Source of the DNA: Palsa-504 sp963818225
Lineage (GTDB): Bacteria > Actinomycetota > Actinomycetes > Streptosporangiales > Streptosporangiaceae
Assembly (NCBI GenBank): GCA_963818225.1
Contig: CAWFRO010000014.1
Location: forward strand, 372,001-436,000
Reading direction: 5' to 3'
Length of the DNA stretch: 64,000 nucleotides
Shown: positions 8,787 through 17,585 of the stretch, one piece after another
Layout of the letters: every line of letters begins with the position of its first letter
How positions within the stretch are numbered: position 1 is the stretch's first letter
Made by a program: the position numbers and the translations under genes
Notes under the pieces: model-generated
Told to the model about the DNA's origin: nothing
Seen by the model: only the letters and a program-made list of their open reading frames with translations
Database searches by the model: none

Positions 8787-9027
8787 TTAATTTGGGTAGA
8801 TGAAAGCCTGCGCCCTCTTGCGCTTGACAACCGATGTTGAAAGGCTTTACGTGATGTCTGGCGCGGGGGCGCCTCGCACGTGTCATCAGGTCAGATGCGC
8901 TTGCATCGCCTGGATGGCACCGCGTCGCCTTCGAAGGGCGCTGGGGCCGTAAATGGCCTTGGCGGTTTCTGCTAGGCATCACGGCGGTTCCTGGAAAACT
9001 TGAGCCGCCTGACCACACGGAATCGCT

Positions 9028-9043
9028 CGTGAAATACTTCACA
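9028..9043. promoter_or_regulatory. Crp-family binding site overlapping whiB1 -35
   Basis: CGTGA-AATACT-TCACA differs at one position from TGTGA-N6-TCACA. It sits where the -35 box of the TATAAA (9051-9056) promoter would be. The M. tuberculosis whiB1 promoter is known to be controlled by its Crp (Rv3676) at such sites, so the match is in the expected place. Confidence 0.65.
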
Positions 9044-9111
9044 AGCTCAATATAAAGTTTGCGCCGGCCGCATCCGCTAACGGCCGGACCCGCCCCGAAG
9101 GAGTGGACATC

Positions 9112-9366
9112 ATGGACTGGCGTCATGAAGCCGCCTGCCGTGAGGTGGACCCCGAGCTGTTCTTCCCTATCGGGAACAGCGGTCCCGCGCTGCTCCAGAT
9201 CGAGGAAGCCAAACAGGTATGCCGCCGCTGCCCGGTAATGGACGATTGCCTGCACTGGGCCATCGACAGCGGGCAGGACGCGGGAGTGTGGGGCGGGATG
9301 AGTGAGGACGAGCGGCGCGCGCTCAAGCGCCGCACCATCCGGCTGCGCGCCCGGGAACACGTGTAA
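9112..9366 (+). CDS. whiB1: WhiB-family iron-sulfur transcriptional regulator, WhiB1/WblE type
   Basis: The product is 84 residues, the same length as M. tuberculosis WhiB1. Cys9, Cys37, Cys40 and Cys46 are placed to bind a 4Fe-4S cluster, followed by the GVWGGMSEDERRALKRR turn that contacts sigma-factor region 4. I chose ATG 9112 because gaaggag is eight bases upstream and MDWRHEAACR is the family N-terminus; a GTG at 9103 sits too close. The convergent neighbour is pdtaS, the same pairing as Rv3219/Rv3220c. Regulation by a Crp-type protein is suggested by the upstream site. Confidence 0.95.
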   Translation: MDWRHEAACREVDPELFFPIGNSGPALLQIEEAKQVCRRCPVMDDCLHWAIDSGQDAGVWGGMSEDERRALKRRTIRLRAREHV

Positions 9367-9425
9367 TAGCCGATACGGTAATCGCGGAATTACCCGCCGT
9401 ATTATCGGCCGGGGAACCTGCGCCC

Positions 9426-10899
9426 TTAAATCGCATCTGACCGGGATATCGGCGACCGCCTCGGTGCCGCCGCCCGGCCTGGGCACGATCCGCAGCCGCC
9501 CGCCCAGCTCGCTGACGACCAGCGTACGCACGATCTGCAGGCCGAGGCCGGTGGCCGAATCCAGGTCGAAGCCGTCCGGCAGGCCCACGCCGTTGTCCGC
9601 CACGGTGACCTTGAGCCGGTCCTGCTCGCGCGCCACGATGACCTCGAGCAGGCCTTGATCGTCCGCGGCGGGCGGAAATCCGTGCTGCAGCGCGTTCTGC
9701 AGCAGCTCGGTCAAGACCATGGCCAGCGGCGTGGCCGCCGAGGCCGGCAGCAGCCCGAAGGAGCCGGTGATCTTAGGGATCACCCGGACCTCGGGCGCCG
9801 ACACCTCCCCGGCCATCATCGCGACCCGGTCCGCGATGTCATCGAAGTCGACGACCTCATCCGGCGCGTGAGACAGGGTCTCGTGGACTACCGCGATCGA
9901 CCCGACCCGGCGGACCGCCTCATCCAGCGCCGCGCGGGCCTCGGGCGCCTGCAGCCGCCGGGCCTGCAGCCGCAGCAGCGCGGCGACGGTCTGCAGGTTG
10001 TTCTTCACCCGGTGGTGGATCTCCCTGATCGTCGCGTCCTTGGTCATCAGCTCGCGCTCGCGGTGGCGCACCTCGGTCACGTCCCGGACCAGGATCAGGG
10101 CCCCGGTCCTGGTCCCGCCGACGATCAGCGGGATCGCACGGAGCTGGACCACCGAGCCGTTCACGTCCACCTCGGCGGCCCCCGGCGCCCGGCCCGCGGC
10201 CACCACCATCAGCGACTCGTCCAGCGGCTCATCGGACGCGCACAGCCCGGCGGTGACCAAGGCCAGCTCCGCGCCGATCAGGTCGGCGGCCAGGCCCAGG
10301 CGGCGGTAGGCCGACTGCGCGTTCGGGCTGGCGTAGCTGACCCGCCCGGATTTGCCGAGCCGGAACAGCCCGTCACCCACCCGCGGCGACCGGACCAGCA
10401 CGGCCGGCTCGCCGGGGAAGGGGAACGTCCCCTCGGCCACCATCCGGGCCAGGTCATCGGCGCCCTGCAGGTAAGTGAGCTCGAGCCGGCTGGGGGTGCG
10501 GGCCGAACTGAGGTTGGTGCACCGTGCGATGACGGCGATGACCCGGCCCGCCCGGGTCACGGGAATGGCCTCGGTCCGGACCGGGACGCCGTTCGTCCAG
10601 TCCGGGTCGCTCTCCCGCCAGATGCGCCGTTCGGCGCGGGCGACGTTCAGCAGACGCTGGTCTTCGGGACCGGCCATGGTCCCGACCACGTCATCCTGGA
10701 GCGACGTGGGACCGGTCGTCGGCCGCATCTGGGCCAGGGCCAGCCAGCCGCCGTCGTCGCGGACCGGCGCCCACAAGATCAGGTCGGCGAAGGACAGGTC
10801 GGCCAGCAGCTGCCAGTCCGAGACCAGCGCATGCAGCCACTCCACGTCGGGGTCACCGAGCGCGGTGCGGCTCGCAGCCAGGTCGTTCAGCGTAGGCAC
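9426..10899 (-). CDS. pdtaS: PdtaS-type cytosolic sensor histidine kinase; 3' end uncertain
   Basis: An N-terminal GAF-like domain (about 1-150) and a PAS domain (about 175-285) precede the HisKA_2 phosphoacceptor block IREIHHRVKNNLQTVAALL, with His295/His296. The ATPase domain has N-box LTELLQNALQHGF, DNGVGLPDG and TGLGLQIV. M. tuberculosis PdtaS is about 500 residues and lies next to whiB1, as here. The usual end falls near 9430, but the frame stays open to 7891, antisense to whiB1 and the lipid kinase. A one-base shift would give a TAA at 9426-9428, which I take as the probable end. The partner would be a PdtaR-like ANTAR response regulator encoded elsewhere. Confidence 0.88.
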
Positions 10900-10991
10900 A
10901 GCACCATCATCGCATCCGTGGGGCAGCGCATGTCAGCGGCGCGGTTACTCTCAGAGTTGACGTTAACCCTTCATTCAGGCAATGATTCCGA

Positions 10992-11753
10992 ATGACCGCT
11001 TCCGCGCTGCCGAGCGACGAGGACGCCGCCGGGCCACCGGTAGGCCTCCCGCCGAAGCTACCCAAGTACTACCAGGTGAAGCGACAGCTGCTGGAGTTCA
11101 CGGCCATCCTGGACCCGGGCAGCCTGGTCCCGCCCGAGCGTGAGCTCGCGCGCTCCTACGGGACCTCCCGGACCACGGTCCGGCAGGCCCTGGCCGAGCT
11201 GGTCGTCGAGGGCCGGCTCCTGCGCCTGCAGGGCAAGGGCACGTTCGTGGCCAAGCCGAAGGTCGCCCAGCTGCTGGAGCTGGCCAGTTACACCGAAGGC
11301 ATGCGGGCCCACGGCCTGCACCCGCAGACCGAGATCCTGGATATCGGCTACGTCACCGCGGACGAGCAGCTCGCCGCGTTGCTCGGCATCCGCACGGGCG
11401 GGCGGGTGCTGCGCGTCCACCGGCTGCGGCGGGCCGACGGCGAGCCGATGTCCATCGACACCTCGCACCTCCCGGCCCGGCGCTTCCCGGGCCTGCGCAA
11501 GCAGCTGGAGCAGCAGCTGTCGCTGTACGAGACGCTGCGGCTCGGGTACGGCATCCAGCTCGCCGAAGCCGAGGAGACGATCGAGACCGTGCTGGCCGAC
11601 CCGCACGACGCGCGGCTGCTCGGCGTGGACCCGGGCCTGCCCTTGCTGCTGCTGTCCCGGCACGCCTTCGACGTCACCGGGGAGCCGGTCGAATGGGCGC
11701 AATCGTGGTACCGGGGCGACCGGTACAAGTTCGTCACCCGCCTGCGCCGGTGA
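10992..11753 (+). CDS. dasR: GntR-family regulator, DasR-like
   Basis: The product is 253 residues: an N-terminal winged helix (PKYYQVKRQLLEF, then ELARSYGTSRTTVRQALAEL, then GKGTFVAKPKV) and a C-terminal UTRA effector domain (YTEGMRAHGLHP through AEAEETIETVLA to PVEWAQSWYRGDRYKFV). The similarity to Streptomyces DasR, recalled from memory, is high along the whole length. DasR represses N-acetylglucosamine uptake and chitinase genes and releases DNA on binding GlcN-6-P. The gene is divergent from pdtaS. Targets in this organism are not visible in the window. Confidence 0.82.
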   Translation: MTASALPSDEDAAGPPVGLPPKLPKYYQVKRQLLEFTAILDPGSLVPPERELARSYGTSRTTVRQALAELVVEGRLLRLQGKGTFVAKPKVAQLLELASYTEGMRAHGLHPQTEILDIGYVTADEQLAALLGIRTGGRVLRVHRLRRADGEPMSIDTSHLPARRFPGLRKQLEQQLSLYETLRLGYGIQLAEAEETIETVLADPHDARLLGVDPGLPLLLLSRHAFDVTGEPVEWAQSWYRGDRYKFVTRLRR

Positions 11754-11780
11754 CCGGGGAACCCGCGCGAGGCACGGGCC

Positions 11781-11993
11781 TCAGCCGATTTCGGCGATGA
11801 GGTCGCCTTCCTGGACGACGTCGCCCTCGGCGACATGGATGCTCGTGATCGTGCCCGCCGCCTCGGCCAGGACCGGGATCTCCATCTTCATCGACTCCAG
11901 GATGACCAGGGTGTCACCGTCATCGACGCGATCGCCCTGGGCCGCGACCACCTTCCACACGTTCGCGACCATCTCCGCGCGAATCTCAGCCAC
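11781..11993 (-). CDS. Biotin carboxyl carrier protein, small biotinyl/lipoyl domain
   Basis: This 70-residue free-standing biotinyl domain carries the ESMKMEIP motif, with Lys36 as the biotinylation site and the mirrored DDGDTLVILE and EGDVVQEGDLIAEIG hammerhead strands. It lies 24 bases after the biotin carboxylase subunit, so the two probably form the carboxylase half of an acyl-CoA carboxylase. No carboxyltransferase is in the window. Confidence 0.92.
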   Translation of the reverse strand: MAEIRAEMVANVWKVVAAQGDRVDDGDTLVILESMKMEIPVLAEAAGTITSIHVAEGDVVQEGDLIAEIG

Positions 11994-12017
11994 GGCGACT
12001 CCTGTCTGTGTTTGTCC

Positions 12018-13361
12018 TTAGCTGGGACGCATCCTGGTTATCAGGGACGTATCGTAGTCCCCGCTGACGAACTCCGGGCGCTCCAGCAGCTCAGCGTGAA
12101 AGCGGAGGTTGGTCTTCGGGCCGGCGATGGCGAAGGAAGCAACCGCTGCCCTGGCCCGTTCCAGGGCCCGGGGGCGGTCGGCGGCGCAGACGCACAGCTT
12201 GGCCAGCAGCGGATCGTAGAACGGCGTCACGGTGTTGCCGACCTGGTAGCCCGCGTCGACCCGGGTGCCCTCCCCGGACGGCTCCTGCCACTGCGTGATC
12301 GTGCCCGGCCCCGGCAGGAACCGGACCGGGTCCTCGGCGTAGATGCGCAGCTCGAGCGCGTGCCCGGACGGGACCACGGCCGCCGGGTCGAAGGACGGCG
12401 GATCGCCCGCGGCGATACGGAACTGCTGCTCGACCAGGTCGATGCCGGTGACGAGTTCGGTGACCGGGTGCTCGACCTGCAGCCGGGTATTCATCTCGAG
12501 GAACACGAACGAGCCGGTCGCGGTGTCCACCAGGCATTCGACCGTCCCGGCGCCCCGGTAGCCGACCGCCTCCCCGGCCCGGACCGCGGCGGCCAGCATC
12601 TGCTCGCGCAGGCCGGCCGAGATGCCCGGGGACGGACTCTCCTCGGCGACCTTCTGATGGCGGCGCTGCACCGAGCAGTCACGCTCGCCGAGCGCGACCA
12701 CGGTCCCGTCGGCCAGGCCGAGGATCTGGACCTCGACGTGGCGGGCGCGGGACACGTAGCGCTCGAGCAGGATCTCCGGCGAGCCGAAGAACCGCTCGGC
12801 GCGGGAGCGCGCGGTCTCGAACGCGGCCTGCAGGTCAGCGTGGCTGGCCGCCACGCCCATGCCGATCCCGCCGCCGCCGGCCGCGGCCTTGACCATGACA
12901 GGAAAGCCGATCCGGTCCGCCTCGGCGATGGCCGCGGCGAGGTCGGTGAGCGGCTCGCGGCTGCCCGGCGCCACCGGCACGCCGGAGCGCTCCATCAGGT
13001 TCCTGGCCCGGATCTTGTCGCCCATCTGCTCGATCGCCGCCGGGTCCGGGCCGATCCAGGTCAGGCCGGCCGCGATGACCTGGCGGGCGAAGTCCGCGTT
13101 CTCGGCCAGGAACCCGTAGCCCGGATGAACGGCGGCCGCCCCGGTCTTGCGGGCCGCGCCGATGATCGCCCCCGCGTCCAGGTAGCTGCGGGCGGGCTGG
13201 GCGGGCCCGATGTGCACCGCCTCATCGGCCTCGTGGACGAAGGGCAGGTCCGCGTCGGCGTCGGAGTACACCGCGATGGCCCTGATCCCCATCCGGCGGG
13301 CCGTCCGCTGCACCCGCCGGGCGATCTCGGCCCGGTTGGCGACAAGCACCGATTCAAGCAT
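12018..13361 (-). CDS. Acyl-CoA carboxylase biotin carboxylase subunit
   Basis: The product is 447 residues, the usual length of a stand-alone biotin carboxylase. It has the N-terminal SVLVANRAEIARRVQRTARR strand, the ATP-grasp glycine-rich loop VKAAAGGGGIGMGV, FLEMNTRLQVEHPVTE with the catalytic Glu and Arg, and a C-terminal domain ending in TSLITRM. It carboxylates biotin on the downstream 70-residue carrier using ATP and bicarbonate. The pair could serve acetyl-, propionyl- or another acyl-CoA; substrate choice lies in the missing carboxyltransferase. Confidence 0.94.
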   Translation of the reverse strand: MLESVLVANRAEIARRVQRTARRMGIRAIAVYSDADADLPFVHEADEAVHIGPAQPARSYLDAGAIIGAARKTGAAAVHPGYGFLAENADFARQVIAAGLTWIGPDPAAIEQMGDKIRARNLMERSGVPVAPGSREPLTDLAAAIAEADRIGFPVMVKAAAGGGGIGMGVAASHADLQAAFETARSRAERFFGSPEILLERYVSRARHVEVQILGLADGTVVALGERDCSVQRRHQKVAEESPSPGISAGLREQMLAAAVRAGEAVGYRGAGTVECLVDTATGSFVFLEMNTRLQVEHPVTELVTGIDLVEQQFRIAAGDPPSFDPAAVVPSGHALELRIYAEDPVRFLPGPGTITQWQEPSGEGTRVDAGYQVGNTVTPFYDPLLAKLCVCAADRPRALERARAAVASFAIAGPKTNLRFHAELLERPEFVSGDYDTSLITRMRPS

Positions 13362-13402
13362 CAGGCCAGCCTACTGCGTCACGCCGCTCGCCCGCGGGCC
13401 GC

Positions 13403-14744
13403 TCACAGCCGGATGACCGACCGGCGGTTCACCACCCGGCTCAGCGCCTCGACCGCTTCCGGGTCATACTCGCTGGCCGTGTCGAGGCGGAGCTGCTGCA
13501 CGGCCGCCGCCGCCCGGCCGGGGTCGAGCGAGCTGCCCACCAGGTCGTCGAAGGCGTTGGCGGCCTTGATGATGCGGCTGCTCAGCGGGGGTCTGGACGA
13601 CTCCTCGTCAAAGGTGTCCAGCCGGCCGGGCTGGCCCTGGTAGCCCTCGTGCGCCACCTCGACGCCGCGGTACGGCTCATTCTGCCTGCGGACGATCTCA
13701 GCGACCGAGCCGAGGACCTGCGCCTGCTGGATCACCTCGGCACCCAGCTCGGCGATGCGCTGCTGATCCCGGCGGGAGACCAGGACCGTGGCCCCGCCGG
13801 GTATCGGGTCGGCGAGCGACAGCTGGCCGATGTCGTGCATGAGCGCGGCGTATTCGAGCTCAAGCAGCTGTGGCTCGTGAATGCCCAGTTCCCGCCCGAC
13901 GGCGACGGCCAGACGGCTGACCCGCTCGGAGTGGCCCGGCTCCACGTAGCCGCCGATCTCGGTGACCTTGGCCAGCGCCCGGACCGTCTGCAGATAGGTC
14001 GCCCTGATCCCGGCGTAGCGCCGGAACGCGACCTGGGTGACCAGCAGGGGGGCGCTGAACACGGCCAGCGCGGCCAGCCCCATCACCTCGGCGGCGAACG
14101 CGATGAGCAGGGCCGACACCCCGACCGCTGCGCCGAGCGGCAGCTGGACGCGCATCTCGTCGACCAGCGCGACGCGGAACCTGGCCCGCTGCTCGTCGAC
14201 CCGCAGCAACGCGGTGAGCACCGCCTCGAGCAGCAGCGCGACCACGACCAGGGCCGTCATCACGGAGAAGGCCAGGCCCCAGTGGCCGACCAGCGGCGCT
14301 GTCCCCGGCGAGCGGGCGGAAGATGAAAGCGACGCAGGCCACGCAGAGCAGGCGGACGGCCATCCCGCTCACCTTGGCCGGCCGCCCCACGGCCAGGTGC
14401 GGCAGCGCACCGACGATCATGCCGATCGCGGTGACGGTGACCACCTGCTGGGCGCTGTGCTGAGCCAGGTGATTCCCGACCCGGATGAGCAGGGCGTAGG
14501 CCAGCGCCCCGGCCATCCCGATCGGGGCCGTCTCCCGGTCGCCCGGCAGGTACAGCCGCAGCACCTCGCCGAACGCGATCAAGGCGCCGAACGCCACCGC
14601 GATGCGCGGGCCCTGCAGTCCCTCGGCGGCGGTCTGGGCCACCGACCCGACGAGCACCACCCCGGCTGCGACGATAAGCAGCAGCAGCCCGGAGTCCCTC
14701 ACCTGCCATGGGAATCTGCGCAGCTCATGCCGTCGCTCGGCCAT
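13403..14744 (-). CDS. Membrane HD-domain protein with degenerate GYP motif, frameshifted
   Basis: The N-terminal half has six or more hydrophobic segments (LLLLIVAAGVVLVGSVAQ, LVVVALLLEAVLTALL and others). The C-terminal half is an HD domain with GHSERVSRLAVAVGREL and ALMHDIGQL. The HHE/GYP loop seen in active HD-GYP enzymes is replaced by RQNEPYRGVEV, so cyclic-di-GMP hydrolysis is doubtful. The frame shifts near 14300-14310, between FIFRPLAG and APLVGHWGLAF. It starts seven bases after the intact HD-GYP gene, which suggests one transcript and perhaps a pseudo-enzyme partner. Confidence 0.78.
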
Positions 14745-14751
14745 CGTTGCC

Positions 14752-16101
14752 TCAGCGGCTGTCGATCACCCGGAGCGGCGGCGCACCGGGGTCGTCGCGG
14801 TCATGGCCGGCGATGGCGGTCAGATCATCGGCCCCGATGACCGGCGGCTGGGGGCGATCCCAGCCGTCACGCTTGATCGCGGTCACGAAGGCATCCACGA
14901 ACGCCGGGTCGAACTGCGTCCCGGCCCATTTCCTCAGTTCCGCGATCGCCTCCTCGACCCGGCGCGCGCCCCGGTAGGACCGGGTGGAGGTCATCGCGTC
15001 GAAGGCGTCGGCGACGGCCAGCACCCGGGCGAACTCGGGAATCTCGTCGCCGGCCAGGCCCATCGGATAGCCCCGCCCGTCGATGCGCTCGTGATGATGC
15101 ATGATCCCGGCCAGCGCTTCGTCGAGGAACCCGATTTCCCGGACGATGTCCAGGCCGCGCATCGGGTGCAACTGGATCGCCGCGTACTCTTCCTCGGTCA
15201 GCGTGCCGGTCTTCTGCAGGACCTTGGTCGGCACGCCGAGCTTGCCGACATCGTGCAGCATGCCCGCATACCCGATCGCGTCGACCCGGTCGCCGCGCAT
15301 GCCGATCTCGCGGGCGATCATGACCGACCCGCGGGAGACCCGGTCGCTGTGCCCGCGGGTGTACAGGTCCTTGGTCTCCACCGCCTGGCACAGCGCGCCT
15401 ACCGTGGCGTCGTAGGCCTGCTGCTGCTCGGCGATCTGCGCCACCGCCCAGCGGGCGACGAACAGCGGGATGAGCACGAGCACGGCCGCGAACGGCCCGA
15501 CCACGCTCCACAGGGCGGCGATCAGCAGCCCGAACGCCCCGTAGCCCAGATCGGAGGCGACCAGCCTGATGCTCAGGCCCAGGGGGGCGCGGCGGCCGGC
15601 GAAGTCGCGCTCGCTGGTCAGCCACAGCACTCCGGCCAGGAGAGCGTGGTTGGTGATCACGTGCACCACGGCCGCGACCGCGAACGGGCCGATTATCTTC
15701 GGGAAGGACGTAGCGTCGGGCACGCCCACCCGGCCGCCCACGGCGATGAAGACACGGCCGGCCAGGTAGGCGGACAGGCACATCATGCCGGTGTTGAACG
15801 CCCGCTGGGCCGCCGAGAGACCGCGTCGCATCCCGAACATGGTGCAGGCGCCGACGAGTCCCGCGCCGACCGGTCCGAGCAGGACCACGGCGGCCAGGGT
15901 AGCGGAGGAGTTAGGGGACCACGCTAGCTGCCGCGGACGCAGCAACGTGGCCGTGGACTCGAAGACCAACAGCAGGAGGCCGAGGACCGCGACATCCCGC
16001 CACCACTGGATGCCGCCGAACGGCCCCAGGATGAGCACCACCGCGGCAGCGGTGACCACCGCACCGACGTAAAGCCGTGCGGCCCACGAGAGCCGATCCA
16101 A
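14752..16101 (-). CDS. Membrane-bound HD-GYP domain phosphodiesterase
   Basis: This 449-residue protein has an N-terminal membrane domain of six to eight helices (to about residue 230) and a C-terminal HD-GYP domain. The latter has GHSDRVSRGSVMIAREIG, MLHDVGKLGVP, HHHERIDGRGYPMGLAG and DAFDAMTSTRSYR, with all metal ligands and the GYP triplet present. It should hydrolyse cyclic di-GMP or a related cyclic dinucleotide. The upstream region of about 340 bases holds its promoter; the downstream HD gene follows after seven bases. Confidence 0.88.
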   Translation of the reverse strand: MDRLSWAARLYVGAVVTAAAVVLILGPFGGIQWWRDVAVLGLLLLVFESTATLLRPRQLAWSPNSSATLAAVVLLGPVGAGLVGACTMFGMRRGLSAAQRAFNTGMMCLSAYLAGRVFIAVGGRVGVPDATSFPKIIGPFAVAAVVHVITNHALLAGVLWLTSERDFAGRRAPLGLSIRLVASDLGYGAFGLLIAALWSVVGPFAAVLVLIPLFVARWAVAQIAEQQQAYDATVGALCQAVETKDLYTRGHSDRVSRGSVMIAREIGMRGDRVDAIGYAGMLHDVGKLGVPTKVLQKTGTLTEEEYAAIQLHPMRGLDIVREIGFLDEALAGIMHHHERIDGRGYPMGLAGDEIPEFARVLAVADAFDAMTSTRSYRGARRVEEAIAELRKWAGTQFDPAFVDAFVTAIKRDGWDRPQPPVIGADDLTAIAGHDRDDPGAPPLRVIDSR

Positions 16102-16442
16102 CCGCCCCCCCTTACCGCCAGAAGCGTGGAACGCAGGCGACGCTCACCGCGTCACCCCCACGTGCTCCCGGCCAGGGCGACCAGATAGATCCGGCTCGCC
16201 GTCACCTCATCCGCAGCACGCGTTACCCAGGCCGATGGACGCATGGAGCTGACCTCCCTAACGTGCAACTACCTACAGCTCAGCGGATATCACCCAAGGT
16301 CAAGGATAACGTGGCCACAACGGTTCTCGCAGGCCCAAAATCTCATCGTGAACAAGTCGTAAGCATGACAGTCACAATGGGCCATCAAATGCGACACAAC
16401 CAGCGCAATTGCCTCAGTCCTGGCAAATCGGGCGGCAGGAAG
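16102..16442. other. Intergenic region between rsrA and HD-GYP gene
   Basis: These 341 bases lie downstream of rsrA and upstream of the HD-GYP gene, both on the minus strand. No gene, strong hairpin or recognisable promoter was found. The GC content drops in 16250-16420, as usual for a promoter region. Confidence 0.45.
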
Positions 16443-16715
16443 TTACTCAGCGAACTCGATCGTCGTCCGGACTTCCCTGATACGGACGAGGATTTTCGCC
16501 CGCAGGTCGGCGGGAGCCGGGTCGCAGCCGCAGTGCTTGGCCACCAGGCGCTTAACCGCCTCCTCCAGGCCGTACTCGCGCAGGCAGGGGCCGCATTCAT
16601 CCAGATGCTGGCGAATCTTCGCGACGTCCACGTGGTCAAGCTCGCCGTCTATGTAACCGTAGACCCGGTCCAGCACCTCGGTACACGGCGTCTCGTGTGG
16701 CTTTCCGCAGCTCAT
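16443..16715 (-). CDS. rsrA: Mycothiol-system anti-sigma factor RsrA
   Basis: This 90-residue zinc-binding anti-sigma factor has Cys11, His37, Cys41 and Cys44 in the HLDECGPC context, the same residue numbers as the ligands of S. coelicolor RsrA. A second CGCD cysteine pair lies near residues 62-64. Reduced RsrA binds SigR; disulfide stress oxidises the cysteines, ejects zinc and frees the sigma factor. The ATG overlaps the sigR stop (ATGA), so production is coupled and stoichiometric. Confidence 0.96.
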   Translation of the reverse strand: MSCGKPHETPCTEVLDRVYGYIDGELDHVDVAKIRQHLDECGPCLREYGLEEAVKRLVAKHCGCDPAPADLRAKILVRIREVRTTIEFAE

Positions 16716-17446
16716 CGCCCTTCCTCCCCGGGCAGCGAAGCTTCAGATCCGGTTCGCGCCAGGCCGCGCTCCGACGCGTAATCCTGGAGCAGTTCCCGCA
16801 GCTGGCGCCGACCGCGGTGCAAACGTGACATCACCGTGCCAATCGGCGTCTCCATGATGTCGGCGATCTCCTTATACGCGAAGCCCTCGACATCGGCCAG
16901 GTAGACCGCGATCCTGAATTCCTCCGGGAGGGCCTGCAGCGCCGACTTAATGTCAGAATCGGGCAGCCGTTCCAGCGCTTCAGCCTCGGCCGACTTCAAT
17001 CCCCCCGAGGTATGCGACGCAGCCCGGGCCAGCTGCCAGTCCTCGACCTCCTCGGCGCCGGAGCGCTGCGGCTCGCGCTGGCGTTTGCGGTAGGTGTTGA
17101 TAAACGTGTTGGTCAGGATCCGGAACAGCCACGCCTTCAGGTTCGTGCCCTGCTGGAACTGGTGGAAAGACGCGTACGCCTTGGCGAATGTCTCCTGCAC
17201 CAGGTCTTCGGCGTCCGCGGGGTTGCGAGTCATCCGAAGCGCGGCGGAGTACAGCTGGTCCAGGAAGGGCAGCACCTCCTGCTCGAAGCGCTCACCGCGT
17301 TCTTCGAGAGTCTCCGGAACGGGACTCACCCCCTGGGCATAGTACGGAACCGGGCTGCTGGCGTGCAGACCATATGAGCGGGAGGATACCGCGCCCGCGA
17401 ACGGAGCGAGTTTCAGCATGCCACGAGGTGGCGAGGCAACGGCCAT
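16712..17446 (-). CDS. sigR: ECF sigma factor SigR, thiol-oxidative stress response
   Basis: The product is an ECF factor with region 2 (LYSAALRMTRNPADAEDLVQ, AWLFRILTNTFINTYRKRQ) and region 4 (SALQALPEEFRIAVYLADVE, YKEIADIMETPIGTVMSRLH). From ATG 17446 it is 244 residues with an extra N-terminal stretch of about 39 residues before VSPVPETLEERG. A GTG at 17329 gives the shorter classical form. This mirrors the stable SigR and unstable SigR-prime isoforms known in S. coelicolor. A SigR-type promoter lies just upstream (17456-17481), indicating autoactivation. Confidence 0.95.
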   Translation of the reverse strand: MAVASPPRGMLKLAPFAGAVSSRSYGLHASSPVPYYAQGVSPVPETLEERGERFEQEVLPFLDQLYSAALRMTRNPADAEDLVQETFAKAYASFHQFQQGTNLKAWLFRILTNTFINTYRKRQREPQRSGAEEVEDWQLARAASHTSGGLKSAEAEALERLPDSDIKSALQALPEEFRIAVYLADVEGFAYKEIADIMETPIGTVMSRLHRGRRQLRELLQDYASERGLARTGSEASLPGEEGR

Positions 17447-17455
17447 GTGGCGTTC

Positions 17456-17481
17456 AACACAGCAGGCCGGCCCGTCATTCC
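17456..17481 (-). promoter_or_regulatory. SigR-dependent autoregulatory promoter of sigR
   Basis: Read on the minus strand the segment is GGAAT, 18 bases, GTT, which equals the S. coelicolor SigR consensus GGAAT-N18-GTT. The predicted start point falls a few bases before ATG 17446, so the transcript would have almost no leader and encode the long SigR form. Confidence 0.75.
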
Positions 17482-17585
17482 GCGATCCGCGGCCCCGGGC
17501 AGGTGAGAAAGCGGCCGGGACGGGAAGATTCCTTTACGAAGGCGTTCCCCGCCGGGGAGCGTCTTCGAGTCAGGAGGCCGGTCCC

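Larger units (their letters stand above)
8725..9111 (+). other. whiB1 upstream regulatory region
   Basis: These 387 bases contain no gene. They hold two Crp-type 16-mers (8771-8786 and 9028-9043), a TTGACA at 8824-8829 without a clear partner, and a likely TATAAA -10 box at 9051-9056 about 55 bases before the whiB1 ATG. The GC content is lower than in the flanking genes. Confidence 0.6.

Noticed and set aside
11835..13643. Plus-strand open frame of about 600 codons opposite the biotin carboxylase.
   Set aside because: It is the antisense shadow of a high-GC gene; the real gene is the intact carboxylase on the other strand.
14602..15927. Plus-strand open frame opposite the HD-GYP gene.
   Set aside because: It is Arg/His/Gly-rich without homology and antisense to an intact, motif-complete protein.
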